DNA of 64,000 nt from Moniliophthora roreri. Its lineage: Eukaryota; Basidiomycota; Agaricomycetes; Agaricales; Marasmiaceae. Below the pieces are notes generated by a model, which was given only the letters and a program-made list of their open reading frames with translations, was not told the DNA's origin and did not search any database. The DNA lies in contig LATX02000219.1 in NCBI GenBank assembly GCA_001466705.2, positions 1-64,000 of the forward strand, in the 5' to 3' direction. Of this stretch, positions 36,136 through 45,732 are shown in pieces. Both the position numbers and the translations under genes were made by a program. Within the stretch, counting starts at the first letter, position 1. The number at the start of each line of letters is the position of its first letter.

Positions 36136-37054
36136 TCAAAAGCGCTTTCTGAAGCAATGGACCGGAAAGGGGTCCCCTAAACCTTCTGGTAACACAAAAG
36201 AACCGCATCCTAAAAGGTCATATCCAAATGCCTTATACATCGGGACCTGCGTGCGAGTCAAACGTCAATTACAAGCACGATGTATTCGAAGGAAGACGTA
36301 CATTCTTCAGCCCTACGGTCTCAAGAACAACATCGACACCCTCTGACTTGGCTTTCTCTTCAACGTGGTGTAACAAGGCTTTGCCGTAGCCCTTTCCCTG
36401 ACACTGGGGCAGAACACCAAAGAGCTGTAGGTGGTAGGCGGCTTTCTGACCTCCCTGGCCGTACAGCTTATCGGGAACGTCGTGTAATGAAGACGCAAGC
36501 TGACGTAAAGCAGATGATTAACAGGAAAGGACTTCAACCTAGGAGCTGCTTGGAACCTACGAAGACGTCAACGAACCACCTTCTGGTTGCATCATCCAGT
36601 TTCTCCATTAATTGATTCCATCCGGCCTGGCGCTGTTCTTCGCTGTACAACCACATTAGTTAGCTAGGAAGTGCCTCCAGGATTGTAACCACACACCTTC
36701 CTAACGATATTTGGCCCGGGCCAAACCACAGCGTAGCGCCTACTATGCCATCCGGAGTCTCCACTACGTAGAGTTGCCCACCAATAACGGTTCCTCTTAC
36801 CATAGCTTCAATAAAGGGCTCGACAAGTGATTCGTCCTTCAAAGCAAACAGAAAAAACTCTTTGGATTATCCGATCAGCTGTTAATGTATCAGAGGTAAA
36901 GTGATAAGCAGGCCTACTTCGCTTATTCGCTTCATGGAATACTTTGACGATTTCTTTGACTTGTTGGTCTGGACATAACGGGGTTTAAGCAATGGTTCAA
37001 TAAGAAGGTGAATGTGCGCTGACCGTTTGGATTCTCTAGGAGCCGGACTGACAT
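36136..37054 (-). CDS. GNAT-family N-acetyltransferase
   Basis: An acetyl-CoA-dependent acetyltransferase of about 225 residues in six exons. The start is ATG at 37054 (MSVRLLENPN), spliced to DQQVKEIVKVFHEANKR. Then come LVEPFIEAMVRGTVIGGQLY and VVETPDGIVGATLWFGPGQ (strands 2-4 of the fold), RQAGWNQLMEKLDDATRRWF, and YGQGGQKAAYHLQLFGVLPQ followed by CQGKGYGKALLHHVEEKAK, in which QGKGYG is the Q/RxxGxG/A acetyl-CoA pyrophosphate loop. After VLETVGLKN an intron (gtacgt...cgcag) leads to VPMYKAFGYDLLGCGSFVL, the strand 6-7 part typical of the family, and the protein ends PVHCFRKRF with TGA at 36136. The arrangement resembles fungal small-molecule GNATs; the substrate is not predictable. Confidence 0.82.
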
Positions 37055-37721
37055 ATTTGCGCTTTGATAAAGCTGCGTGAGAGCAGAGTCATTTTTATAT
37101 TCACTGAGGCACACTAGGCAAAATGGTCCATGTTGAATTTTCCTGACTCATACAGACGACTCGGTTCCTCCTTCATCGAACCACTCTTTTTTTTTTAAAA
37201 AAAAAAACATTTTTTGGTGTCTTGGCATGGTATCAAATAGATCAACGGTAACCTGGTATTTCGCGCCGCTGATGAGTTTGGATGGAGGAAACCAATGAAT
37301 ACATACAGTACAGAAGCAGGAGCCTGTGTAGCATGCCGGCAGCTAAGAAAGGTGAAAGCGGGTCTTGATGTTGTCTTGATGCATGATGATCAGAGTTACA
37401 GTAAAATGGTCCCGACGCGCCATGCATTTTCCACGCTTTTGATCTGACCCGCATTCGCAATCAAGTAGGTTTGGCTTAGAAACCCTTTGCTCAACACCAT
37501 ATTGTTGGTATGCGAGATCGTCGAGATGAAAGAGGATACCAAATTGTGGTTCATTGGAAGAGGGAATGTCTTGGTATAACAGCCGGTGTCACTCTCCTGC
37601 TTTATGACCTCCGGTACTTATGAGTCAAAATAACATACGGGTACGCATGGAATACGAATTGGTAGCAAGAAAACAAAGCGAATGCGGAAGCTCAGAGACA
37701 AGACAAGAACTTGCGATGCTC
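37055..37721. other. Intergenic region with T/A homopolymer palindrome
   Basis: Around 37187-37208 a run of T is followed directly by a run of A (about ten of each), which could form a perfect hairpin or be a nucleosome-excluding promoter element for the acetyltransferase gene. Otherwise no gene was recognised up to the MRE11 stop. Confidence 0.5.
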
Positions 37722-40588
37722 CTAACCACTATCATCATCATCGTCATCCACCTAAAACCACAGTCAGCGAAGAACCAGTTGCGCTAGAAACGGACATACA
37801 ACCATCTTTCCTCTTGCTTTAGTAGCCGCAGTGCGGGAAGATCGACCGGTAGTAACAGGTGCAAAGGTCAGCTGTGACTGCTTTGGTGCAGCAGTCTTCT
37901 TTTTTGCAGGCGCCGCCTTCTTAGCTGGTTGACTGTCAAATGAAATCGACGTTAGTGCGACCTAGACAAGACTTTTTGCTATCCGCCTATACCTCAAGAC
38001 AGCAGCCCGGTTCGTCCTCTTCGCAGGTTTCGCTGGCTCCTCTTCCTCTTCGTCGTCATCGGGTACCTCAATCACTTCGTCGTCGTCATCGCTCTGAATC
38101 CACAATCAGCCTCCGAATCCGAAGGATACGAAACAGGATACTCACCACAGCCTTCTTCCCTCTCTTCTTGGGTGCTGCTTTCGCCTTTGTCGTCGTGCTC
38201 TTCGCTGGCGCCTTTTTAGCGGGTGCTTTCTTCTTTGGTGGAGGCGGCGGATCCGATTCTGCCTCGAAGTCAGAACCACCTCCGGCATCGCCCGCATCAA
38301 CATCCATCATCATCGAATCAACAGACTCTGCTTCACTCTCGCCACCCTTTGCCTTGGATTTACCCTGAGATCCCATGAGTGAGAGGTTGCCAGCGATCAA
38401 GTAAAGTAGACGGAACCTTGGCTTTCGCGCTCTTGCTTTGGGCAGTGGCTTCCGCGTGTTCTTTTTCTACTTCTTTTTTTGCATCTGCCAGCTGAAAATA
38501 TGATTAAAACCTCCAATAAACAGAGAGAAGGATGTAATATCACACACCAGCTCCTCAAGCTGCTCCTCATCTACCTCACCATCAGCAGTAGCAGCACCTT
38601 TTGGTTTAACCTTCTCCAGCATTGTTTTGAACGTTTTCTTGACGTGCCTGAACCACAAACGATCACAATGAGCATCCAACCTATGCAGATTCACTGACAA
38701 CTCACGTTTGAATGGCATGAATATCATCCTTCTCTACAAACATCTGAATGGCATCTGACATGCCATTCTGCGCCAAAAGCTGCAACTCTTGCGCAGAAAG
38801 ATACTCTGAAACCAAATTCGCCACTCTTACTTTGGCAAGCTTCTCCGAAATTGTCAAATCTGGATCGTCGATACTAAGTTCGGGTTGGTCAATGTTGACT
38901 TTTGCGGAGCGTTTGGCGGCTTTTTTAGACCGGTGAAAGATTAGCACGTCTCGCGGATTGGCGATGCGTCCTTGAAATTCTTGACCAAAGCGAATTGGGT
39001 TGAAGGTTTCGCTGACCCCGGTGGTGTCGACTTTGAGTCGGACGAGGGGTAACATGCGAGGTAATTCATCTTCGCCGTCTTCCGCCGCTTTTGCGTTGCG
39101 CGTGTCCCATTGTTCGTTGGCTTGTTCGATCAGTTCGTTGACCTGTGAAACTGATTAGGCGATGTTTTTGGCTCTGAGCAACTGTGCAACTTACCTTGCC
39201 TTTCAGGTATTTAGATATGCCTATTTGATCTGAGATATCGAAGCCCTGCTTCTCTGCGGCTTCTGTGAGAACGACTTCCTCGATAACGAATGGGCGAACG
39301 GTTCGTAGTGGTATGGGTGTCATCTGGAATTCTTTGCCTTGAATCTGAACGAGTGCGACGTATCTAGGGAAGTGTCAACTATGAAGAAACCCAACGGGGA
39401 AAGAACCTACTTCTCTATTGCCTCTCCGTCTGCGAGGGAAGTAGCAACCGAGGAACCGGGCTGCGAGATGTAGTAGTTCTTTCCTGCAACAGGCTCGGGA
39501 AGGATTCGACAATCATGCTCATGACCCCATATAACGAGATCAATACTATCGTCGAACATGCCTTCAGGAACGGATTCTTGAGGTCCGCGCTTTACTCTAA
39601 GACGAACAACTCAATGGAAGCGCTGGTTCAAGGAAACATGCCTACTCGCCGATTCTGATGCAGCAATAAAAGGTTGAACCACTTTTCCTTATCCCGTGGC
39701 ATGAACATCCGAACACGATTACTTCGAAGTTCAAAATGCAGCCTTGCGTCCTTGACGTTTCCGATGCCATACATGCCCAAGTACGTGTTTCCCTTTCGAA
39801 GTAGAACGGGTCGAACGGCGATTCCTGTGCTGGCTGCGTCGGCGTCGGACACGGGCAAGTCGAATTTTCCCATGTAATTTAAGAGTCCAGAGACGGATAG
39901 AACATCGAGAGCGCAGAGAGCACCTTCCTGGCGAGTGGGTGCGTGGGCGAATGACATTGAAAGGTACAAGATGTAATACGCACTGCACCAGCTCCTTGAG
40001 GGTCATCGTGGTTCCCGTGTATCGAGAATACTGGAATGCTGACGTTAAAATTGGGGTCTTCATAGTTGATTGCGGGGAATCTGATGAAATAATGAGTTGG
40101 GACGCAAAGACTATTAGCATAGCCAACGCACGAGAAGCCTGCCGCCTTTCCTTCGTCCGGATCACTCAACAATTCAACTTGGATAGGCTTGTCTCCCATG
40201 GTGTATTCACGCAGCAAAGCGATGGTCCGATAGAGACAGTCCCGAGACGGTTTGTTCTCGTGAAACAAGTCGCCAGCCAGGAGAACAAAGTCGACCTGTG
40301 AGTTCTATGAAGCACAATGTTTACTTGGACAATTTTCAAAGACGCACATCGTTTTTCTTTGCCAACTTTAAAATCTCCTCAAATGTGTTGATAGAGTCTT
40401 GACCGCGTACTGGATCCCTCTCCAGATACCCAATATGGTTATCGGTTGCAAGCAAAATACGTATGGTGTCTTCTGGAACTTGAGAGCTATTTCAGCACAA
40501 ATCACGACTATTCAAAATAGAAGACAGTGTCACATTTATCATTTTGAATCTTGGGTTCTGTCGGAGGAGGTGTACCGGCTTCTGACAT
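37722..40588 (-). CDS. MRE11: Double-strand break repair nuclease MRE11
   Basis: Manganese-dependent nuclease of the MRN/MRX complex with Rad50 and Nbs1/Xrs2, acting in the nucleus in break sensing, end resection, meiosis and telomere care. The start is ATG at 40588 ([18 protein letters not shown]); an intron leads to [20 protein letters not shown]. All phosphodiesterase motifs are present: DNHIGY (I), [16 protein letters not shown] (II), [13 protein letters not shown] (III), LLLLHQN (IV) and [11 protein letters not shown] (V). The capping domain follows with [16 protein letters not shown] and [19 protein letters not shown], then [20 protein letters not shown] and [17 protein letters not shown]. 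The C-terminus is disordered: acidic stretches alternate with Lys/Ala/Pro-rich repeats ([18 protein letters not shown]) and Arg-Gly/Ser-Arg elements, and end in a poly-Asp run before TAG at 37722. About nine introns. Intact. Confidence 0.96.
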
Positions 40589-41690
40589 CGTGATGGGGAA
40601 AGGAAAGGAGACGCGCCGTGGGATTTTGACAGGGACGCGTCTTCGACTTGGACCGCTATGACTCAACTTCGCGGCCGAAACTCCGCCTATAAATTTCTCA
40701 ACTGATGAACGTTTTCGGGGGTACGTGAAGTTTATTTCTAGCTTCTGCTTATTTAACTTGGTTTCGATTCTAAAAATCAGGAAGATGAGCCTTTTATCGA
40801 CTTTGAGCAGCTCGCTTACGAGATGGGTCATTAGCCTTATTTGAGGGCTCAAGGCTCAGTTCTATTGAGATTTCTCATGGAATCGGGACGTGACATCGAA
40901 AATTGGGACACAAATACTCTGCTGATGCTATAGCGGAATTGACGACATGGTCTTTCCATATAGGTACTAGCAAGGACATTACAAGGCTATATCGCAGATG
41001 CTTCAAGGTGAAACTGAACTTGTTCGCACTGCATACCTTTGCGATGGATTTCTGTCAATATGAGTTGCTCGTTCGAACTGTGCGGACAGCCTCGTAGCAG
41101 ATTACTGCACAGGACCTGAGGGATCCCGGAACGTTCAGCAAGCACAATCGACCCCTGGTTTGCCGACAGCATCAAGAATAGGCTTCACCTTGAGAGGATC
41201 CCAGGGATAGGGATCTTATATGCCTGCCAGGATGTCAACGGTGAGCACGTTGTTTTATCCTGTTACTTTGCGTCCCGAGTACATCTATCGATACCGCCGT
41301 GCTTAACGCGACTTCAGTAGCCTCTAGACATTCTGGTATCCAATTTTATTACACAGCCTGTTGCCTGGGAATGACTCACAATGCTGCAGGAGTCCGAATA
41401 ATAACATGTAGAGAATGTATTTGTAAAGGGAACCCGAGCTATCATATGGCTCATATGCATGATGCATAGGTTTGACATGGAATCAATGGCAGATAGCTGT
41501 CGCTAAACAGCATCTCAAAATGCATAATTCTCATCGTGCATTGGAAAGAGGGTCTTCTGTTCCCATGCATTATGGGCTAATCAACTGTACTTGGAAATTG
41601 TATAAGGCCCGATTTGCACTTGCTGTGCCATGAGCCTCCGTGAGTCTTTGGTACCGGCGCTTGTTTATTTCTCACCACCACCACGGGGTT
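40589..41690. other. Gene-poor stretch upstream of MRE11
   Basis: No gene supported. The first part should contain the MRE11 promoter. Frames near 40903-41175 are short and without family resemblance. Confidence 0.4.
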
Positions 41691-42513
41691 CTCCCTGACG
41701 CAGCGGTCTGTTAAAACCCATACCAAGTCTCGTATGAGATGTGATTGCGGCAAGGAGCGAAGAGTCAAGGTGAGTACCACCGCAAGTCGTATTTCTAACG
41801 CTGAGGCTATATTCAGTGCGACGAAGTATGACCGGTCTGTGGCAGCTGCAAACGCAGAGAACCGAGAGCGAATGGACTTGGTCATATTTTCAGATTCCAT
41901 ATTCCGTACAAGCCTCGAGGAGCTCTCCAGAGCCCAATCTCATCAACCGAGTTCGCTATCACTCATTCCATCCTTATTTTCCTCGGACTCCTCGTACTCC
42001 TCGTCATCGACTTCGCCGTCCCTCGACATGACTACATCCAAACCTTTCCATCATTATAGCCTGGTCACACCGACGACCCTGGCCTATTCCTCACATACTC
42101 TTATGCTTGTCATCGTCACAAAACGGGTGCGGGAACAGGCCTAAGATGCTCTAAGAACTATCCAATTTGCGGTGCCCAGTTACGCTTTTATCGAACCTCT
42201 CCTCATGCATGCAATGCTCGCCGTATCTGCTGCACATCTACACCCTTCTCTCCATCCAGTCGGCATGTCGGATGAAGATTACCTTCGTCTCTCACGATAC
42301 CACCGAAACCAAGCATTCTCTCTATGGCACGACACCATGATACCAGACATGACTCTCCTCATCCTGGGCCGCCTCACGATATACAAATTTTCCGAATCCT
42401 TTTCCATTACTGACGGACCTCCAGCCATATTTTCCTTGATTACAACAGTACGCAACGTTTTGTGTCCTTATCTACACCAATTCTTTTTCGGGACGAACGA
42501 CCGTACTCTTTGA
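41690..42513 (+). pseudogene. Zn2Cys6 fungal transcription factor, decayed
   Basis: Remains of a GAL4-type regulator. The zinc cluster begins VKTHTKSRMRCDCGKERRVK, with the first Cys pair garbled relative to the usual RxGCxxCKxRRVK, then an intron (gtgagt...ttcag) leads to CDEV-stop-PVCGSCKRRE, where TGA at 41829-41831 replaces a residue that is usually Arg. The linker reads SSPSSPTL-like Ser/Pro sequence around 41940-42040 in a different frame. The regulatory domain survives as YAFIEPLLMHAMLAVSAAHL, DEDYLRLSRYHRNQAFSLWH and FSITDGPPAIFSLITTVRNV, a fungal_trans_2-like pattern, and then fades after 42513. The stop, the damaged first cluster and the frame changes agree on a pseudogene. CGA to TGA would be a simple C-to-T change. 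Confidence 0.7.
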
Positions 42514-42855
42514 ATTGGCCGCTTAGGGATTTATCCCAGCTGGAGGAAGAGGTGTTTTCTACCAGCCCGAACCCAATTATATTTCCGCCCTCACTAAAAC
42601 AAATCCACCTCCCTACATCACCGTTCCCGGATCCCGAGGAAGTAGCTGATCCAGAAACATCAAGTTATACGAACGTGCTGTGAATAGCCTCCACATTGCA
42701 TGGTACGTATGCTAGCAGTTAAACTCGGGATTTGGCATAGGCGGTGCTATTGCATGGCTTATTGGGATGTCAGACGAGTTTCTTGGATTTTTGACGGAAC
42801 GAAGACCGAGAGCAATGGTGATATTATATCATTACTGTATGATGCTCAGTTAGCT
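42514..42855. other. Degraded continuation of the regulator or non-coding
   Basis: Short frames such as VFSTSPNPIIFPPSLKQIHL may be further remnants of the regulator's C-terminal domain, but no continuous alignment can be made by eye. Confidence 0.35.
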
Positions 42856-43027
42856 CAAGCATTATTAGTGGGCGTCGGGAAAGGATACTTCGACGTGGAT
42901 TGGGATGTTGTTGGGTGCAAAGTGGATGGAGTGTATACTTGATTCCGGACTCGTATCGATGGGGATGTAATACGGTAACGCGCAAAACTACGTGCATGTT
43001 TATTATCATCAAACGAGCGGTATCTAA
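42856..43027. repeat. Dispersed repeat, copy 1
   Basis: Same orientation and clear similarity to 45378-45574. Shared blocks include caagcatcattg-tgggcgt, gtgtatacttgatcc, gtatcgatggggatg and tcaaacgag-ggtatct. Overall divergence looks roughly 20-25% with small indels. No coding capacity is conserved between copies. Confidence 0.75.
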
Positions 43028-43379
43028 AGAGCATCGCGTAGCACCAGAAACTTGGAAGCGCGCGTTGCCTGAGACCTTGGGTGCTGGGTGTCCAGCTGAG
43101 CTGCTTTGCTTGAGTGTGACCCTAAATCGAGGCTTTCAGCTGGAAGCTAAACTCTCGCGCTCAAAGTCAATGTTTGCAGAAGTGAGAGTGTAAGGCGGAC
43201 TAGATCGTTTGGCATTGGAAGAACAGTTGAGAGCGACACTTCGTAAACATTCCTAGATACAAAATCATTACATACTACCACATCACTTGTGATCGTCAGG
43301 TAGTATCATCAGTCTGGATCCTCGAGACCATAAAATCACATGATAAATATAAAGCAATCAGACATCAGTGGATGCCAGA

Positions 43380-43452
43380 GCCTTGCTGCACCTTCCCCCT
43401 ACACTACACCCCCCCCTACTACACCTCCCCCAGCCTTCCCCCCGCCTTCTCT
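43380..43452. repeat. C-rich low-complexity tract
   Basis: Composed of C runs and ctacac / cctccccc units on the plus strand with almost no G. It lies just beyond the 3' end of the minus-strand small membrane gene. Confidence 0.6.
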
Positions 43453-43470
43453 CCATGAAGGATCCCATCT

Positions 43471-44122
43471 TCATGTGAATTTATATGATCTTATCAAAGG
43501 GGCATGCACATGAACTCGATGGAGAAACTTACATTCTAGGTTGTGCTCCTTCGCTGCTAGGGTGTTCCGTTCGGCGCGGTAGTTATCTCGAGCAACCTCC
43601 TCAACAATGATCTACATGGGATGATAAGCTACCCAGGCGCAAACGATGAAATGACAGCGTACAAGAATATCTCGCTCTAAGTCGTCGGCGTCATCATTCC
43701 AAATGACAATGTCGGTCACGATCGGTGGAAGGACCCCAAGGTATTTCCTGCACATTGACCATCGTGTCACCCCCAGTTCCAGGCCTCTGGCACGTAGCAA
43801 GTACGCTCTTTGCCTCAGTCTACTGCAAATGTCAGAGATAGTTATTCGGGATTTGGCCCACGCACTTGATGAGCTGCTCCGAAAAGGTTCTGTAACTCGG
43901 TAATTTGTTTTTGGGTAGACGATTATAGACGAGATCGAGAGATCTTTCCTTCTCGTTTAAAGCTTCTAAGGTGAGGCACGGGTAGCGACGACGAAAGTAT
44001 GACCACAGTACAATGATGCATGCTAGCAAGAGCAGACCAGAGACGAAAGGGAGGTCGCTGTAGATGAAATGTGACGATGGATTAGGAGGGGAATCTTGAG
44101 GTTGGTCAAGGGAGTGGTCCAT
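43471..44122 (-). CDS. Small single-TM protein, family member A
   Basis: The start is ATG at 44122 (MDHSLDQPQDSPPNPSSHFI); a GTG further upstream is not needed. One transmembrane helix (LPFVSGLLLLACIIVLWSYF) is followed by basic RRRYPC and LTLEALNEKERSLDLVYNRL. An intron (AA|gtgcgt to ttgcag|T) keeps frame into NRLRQRAYLLRARGLELGVT and RWSMCRKYLGVLPPIVTDIV, then IWNDDADDLERDIL. A further intron (gtacgc...atgtag) may lead to IIVEEVARDNYRAERNTLAA and a stop at 43471; without it the protein ends at 43612. The layout and several residues match the divergent neighbour at 44445. No known domain. A TATATAA-type element at 44191-44200 lies about 70 bp upstream. Confidence 0.6.
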
Positions 44123-44444
44123 TATGCAGAGGGTGAGATTTGCGAGTAACAGAGTAACAATCACCAATGAATCTGGTAGTTGTTACAGTATTATATATCA
44201 CCCGCACGCTGCATGCAGCGCATCTCTACTACAACTCTCTACAGCTCTTTAACAGCTCTTTGACACCTCATTTACAGCTCTTGAGTTTACAGTCCTCGTT
44301 TTAGTTCTCTACAGCTCTTCAGTTTACAGCTCTTCATTTACATTTATGTTATCTACAGCACCGCCCTAAAAACATGACCGTCTACTAGCTTTCAAAGATA
44401 TAACAGCTAACTTCCTTGAATACAACCCCCACCTATCCTCCTTC
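44123..44444. promoter_or_regulatory. Shared divergent promoter region with ACAGCTCTT repeats
   Basis: It separates two related, divergently read genes. The 9-mer ACAGCTCTT occurs exactly five times, at 44241, 44252, 44274, 44311 and 44326, with further degenerate copies nearby (acaactctct, acagtcctcg). TATA-like elements lie at each side (44191-44200, and gatataac near 44395). The repeats could be operator sites or a simple minisatellite. Confidence 0.55.
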
Positions 44445-45212
44445 ATGACTCCCCCCCCAGGATTACCCCGCGCAAATGACTCGGTCCCTCCAATCGTGAC
44501 CGCCATCAAGGATTCCCAGGTTGCAACAGGCTCCGGGGTTGTCAACTACATCTCTAGCTTCGCCGACCGTTATCTCTTGGGTCTTGCCCTCTTCGCAGTT
44601 ATCCTTTGGGTGTTCCAAGCCTACATCTTCCGCAGGTTCTCGTGCCGTACTACGACAGACGTGCAGGAGAAGAGAGATAATCTCGAAGTAGTCTTCTCCA
44701 GGATACCGCATGACCTTAGCGGCACTCCCGACGCGCGACAGCTGAAAGGGAGGCAGCTCGAGTATGCACAGACCTCTCTAAACCCGTACTAGAAATAGCA
44801 CTGACAACCATGTCTTATAGGTTGAACGAACGAGCATCCAACATCATCATCAACAGTATCAGGCTACGAAAAACGTGGTGGAGGCACTGTGAACTGTTCC
44901 TTGGCTTCCTTCCGACGCTTCTGTACGCCGTTGTCACCTGAGGCGAGGAGGCGGGCGCCCTCGAGCTTGACGTGCTTGTGAGTAGCTACCCTCGTGTCAC
45001 TGTCGGTGTAATATGTGTCTTACTTGAGGATTAGTATTTCCTTGAGAGCAACGGATGCTACTGGTCCGTTAAAGGGAGCGAGGGGAGTGGGGAAGGAGAT
45101 AATCAAGGAAGCAATCAAGGAGGGGGTGAAGGAGGTGGCGGAGGGATTGAGCCCGGAGAGACGGGTCCCGCGAACCACTAGTGTTTACTTCTCTTGTTCC
45201 TTTTTCGTGTAA
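44445..45212 (+). pseudogene. Small single-TM protein, family member B, with premature stop
   Basis: The start is ATG at 44445 (MTPPPGLPRANDSVPPIVTA). The transmembrane helix is DRYLLGLALFAVILWVFQAY, followed by FRRFSC and EKRDNLEVVFSRIPHD, parallel to member A (EKERSLDLVYNRLP). An intron (GA|gtatgc to ttatag|G) leads to LNERASNIIINSIRLRKTWW and RHCELFLGFLPTLLYAVVT, then TGA at 44939-44941. Reading through, the sense continues GEEAGALELDVL, an intron (gtgagt...cttgag) and ISISLRATDATGPLKGARGV and a helical EIIKEAIKEGVKEVAEGL. At the stop, member A has Trp (DIVIWNDDADDLE against AVVT*GEEAGALE), so TGG to TGA is the likely lesion. Either the gene is recently broken or it makes a protein shortened to about 155 residues. 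Confidence 0.6.
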
Positions 45213-45377
45213 CTAGTACCCAACTGGGATTATCAATGCATGTAGTCCCATCCTCAATGATACCGGAGGAAACGCGACAGATTCGATGGCTATCCGATGG
45301 TCTGCAGACGCCCATTCGGTGTCCTGGCAATGTGATTCTGAGATGCTTTCATGTCGAATTGACTGATAGGACTTGGT

Positions 45378-45574
45378 CAAGCATCATTGATGGGCGTTGG
45401 GGAAGGATGCTTTGACGTGGATAGGGATGACTGTTGGATGCAAAGTGGCATGATGAAGTGTATACTTGATCCTGGGCCCGTATCGATGGGGATGCAATGC
45501 GGTATACAACTGGGGACTGAAAACGTGAGGGATGTCGTACATGTTCATTATCGTCAAACGAGTGGTATCTACCA
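45378..45574. repeat. Dispersed repeat, copy 2
   Basis: Direct-orientation partner of the copy at 42856-43027, with small insertions. The two copies flank the divergent pair of small membrane-protein genes. Confidence 0.75.
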
Positions 45575-45732
45575 AAGAAAACTGTTAGCGGATATGATTA
45601 CAAGTTCAGAAAGCGTGAGCAGCCCAAAATTATCCAAAAAAGTAGTAGAGTACGTGAAAGAAACAAGAACAAAGAATAAATCAGACCGAGGCGCGTAATC
45701 TCAATCATCCAGGCATATCTAAGCCTTCGCCC

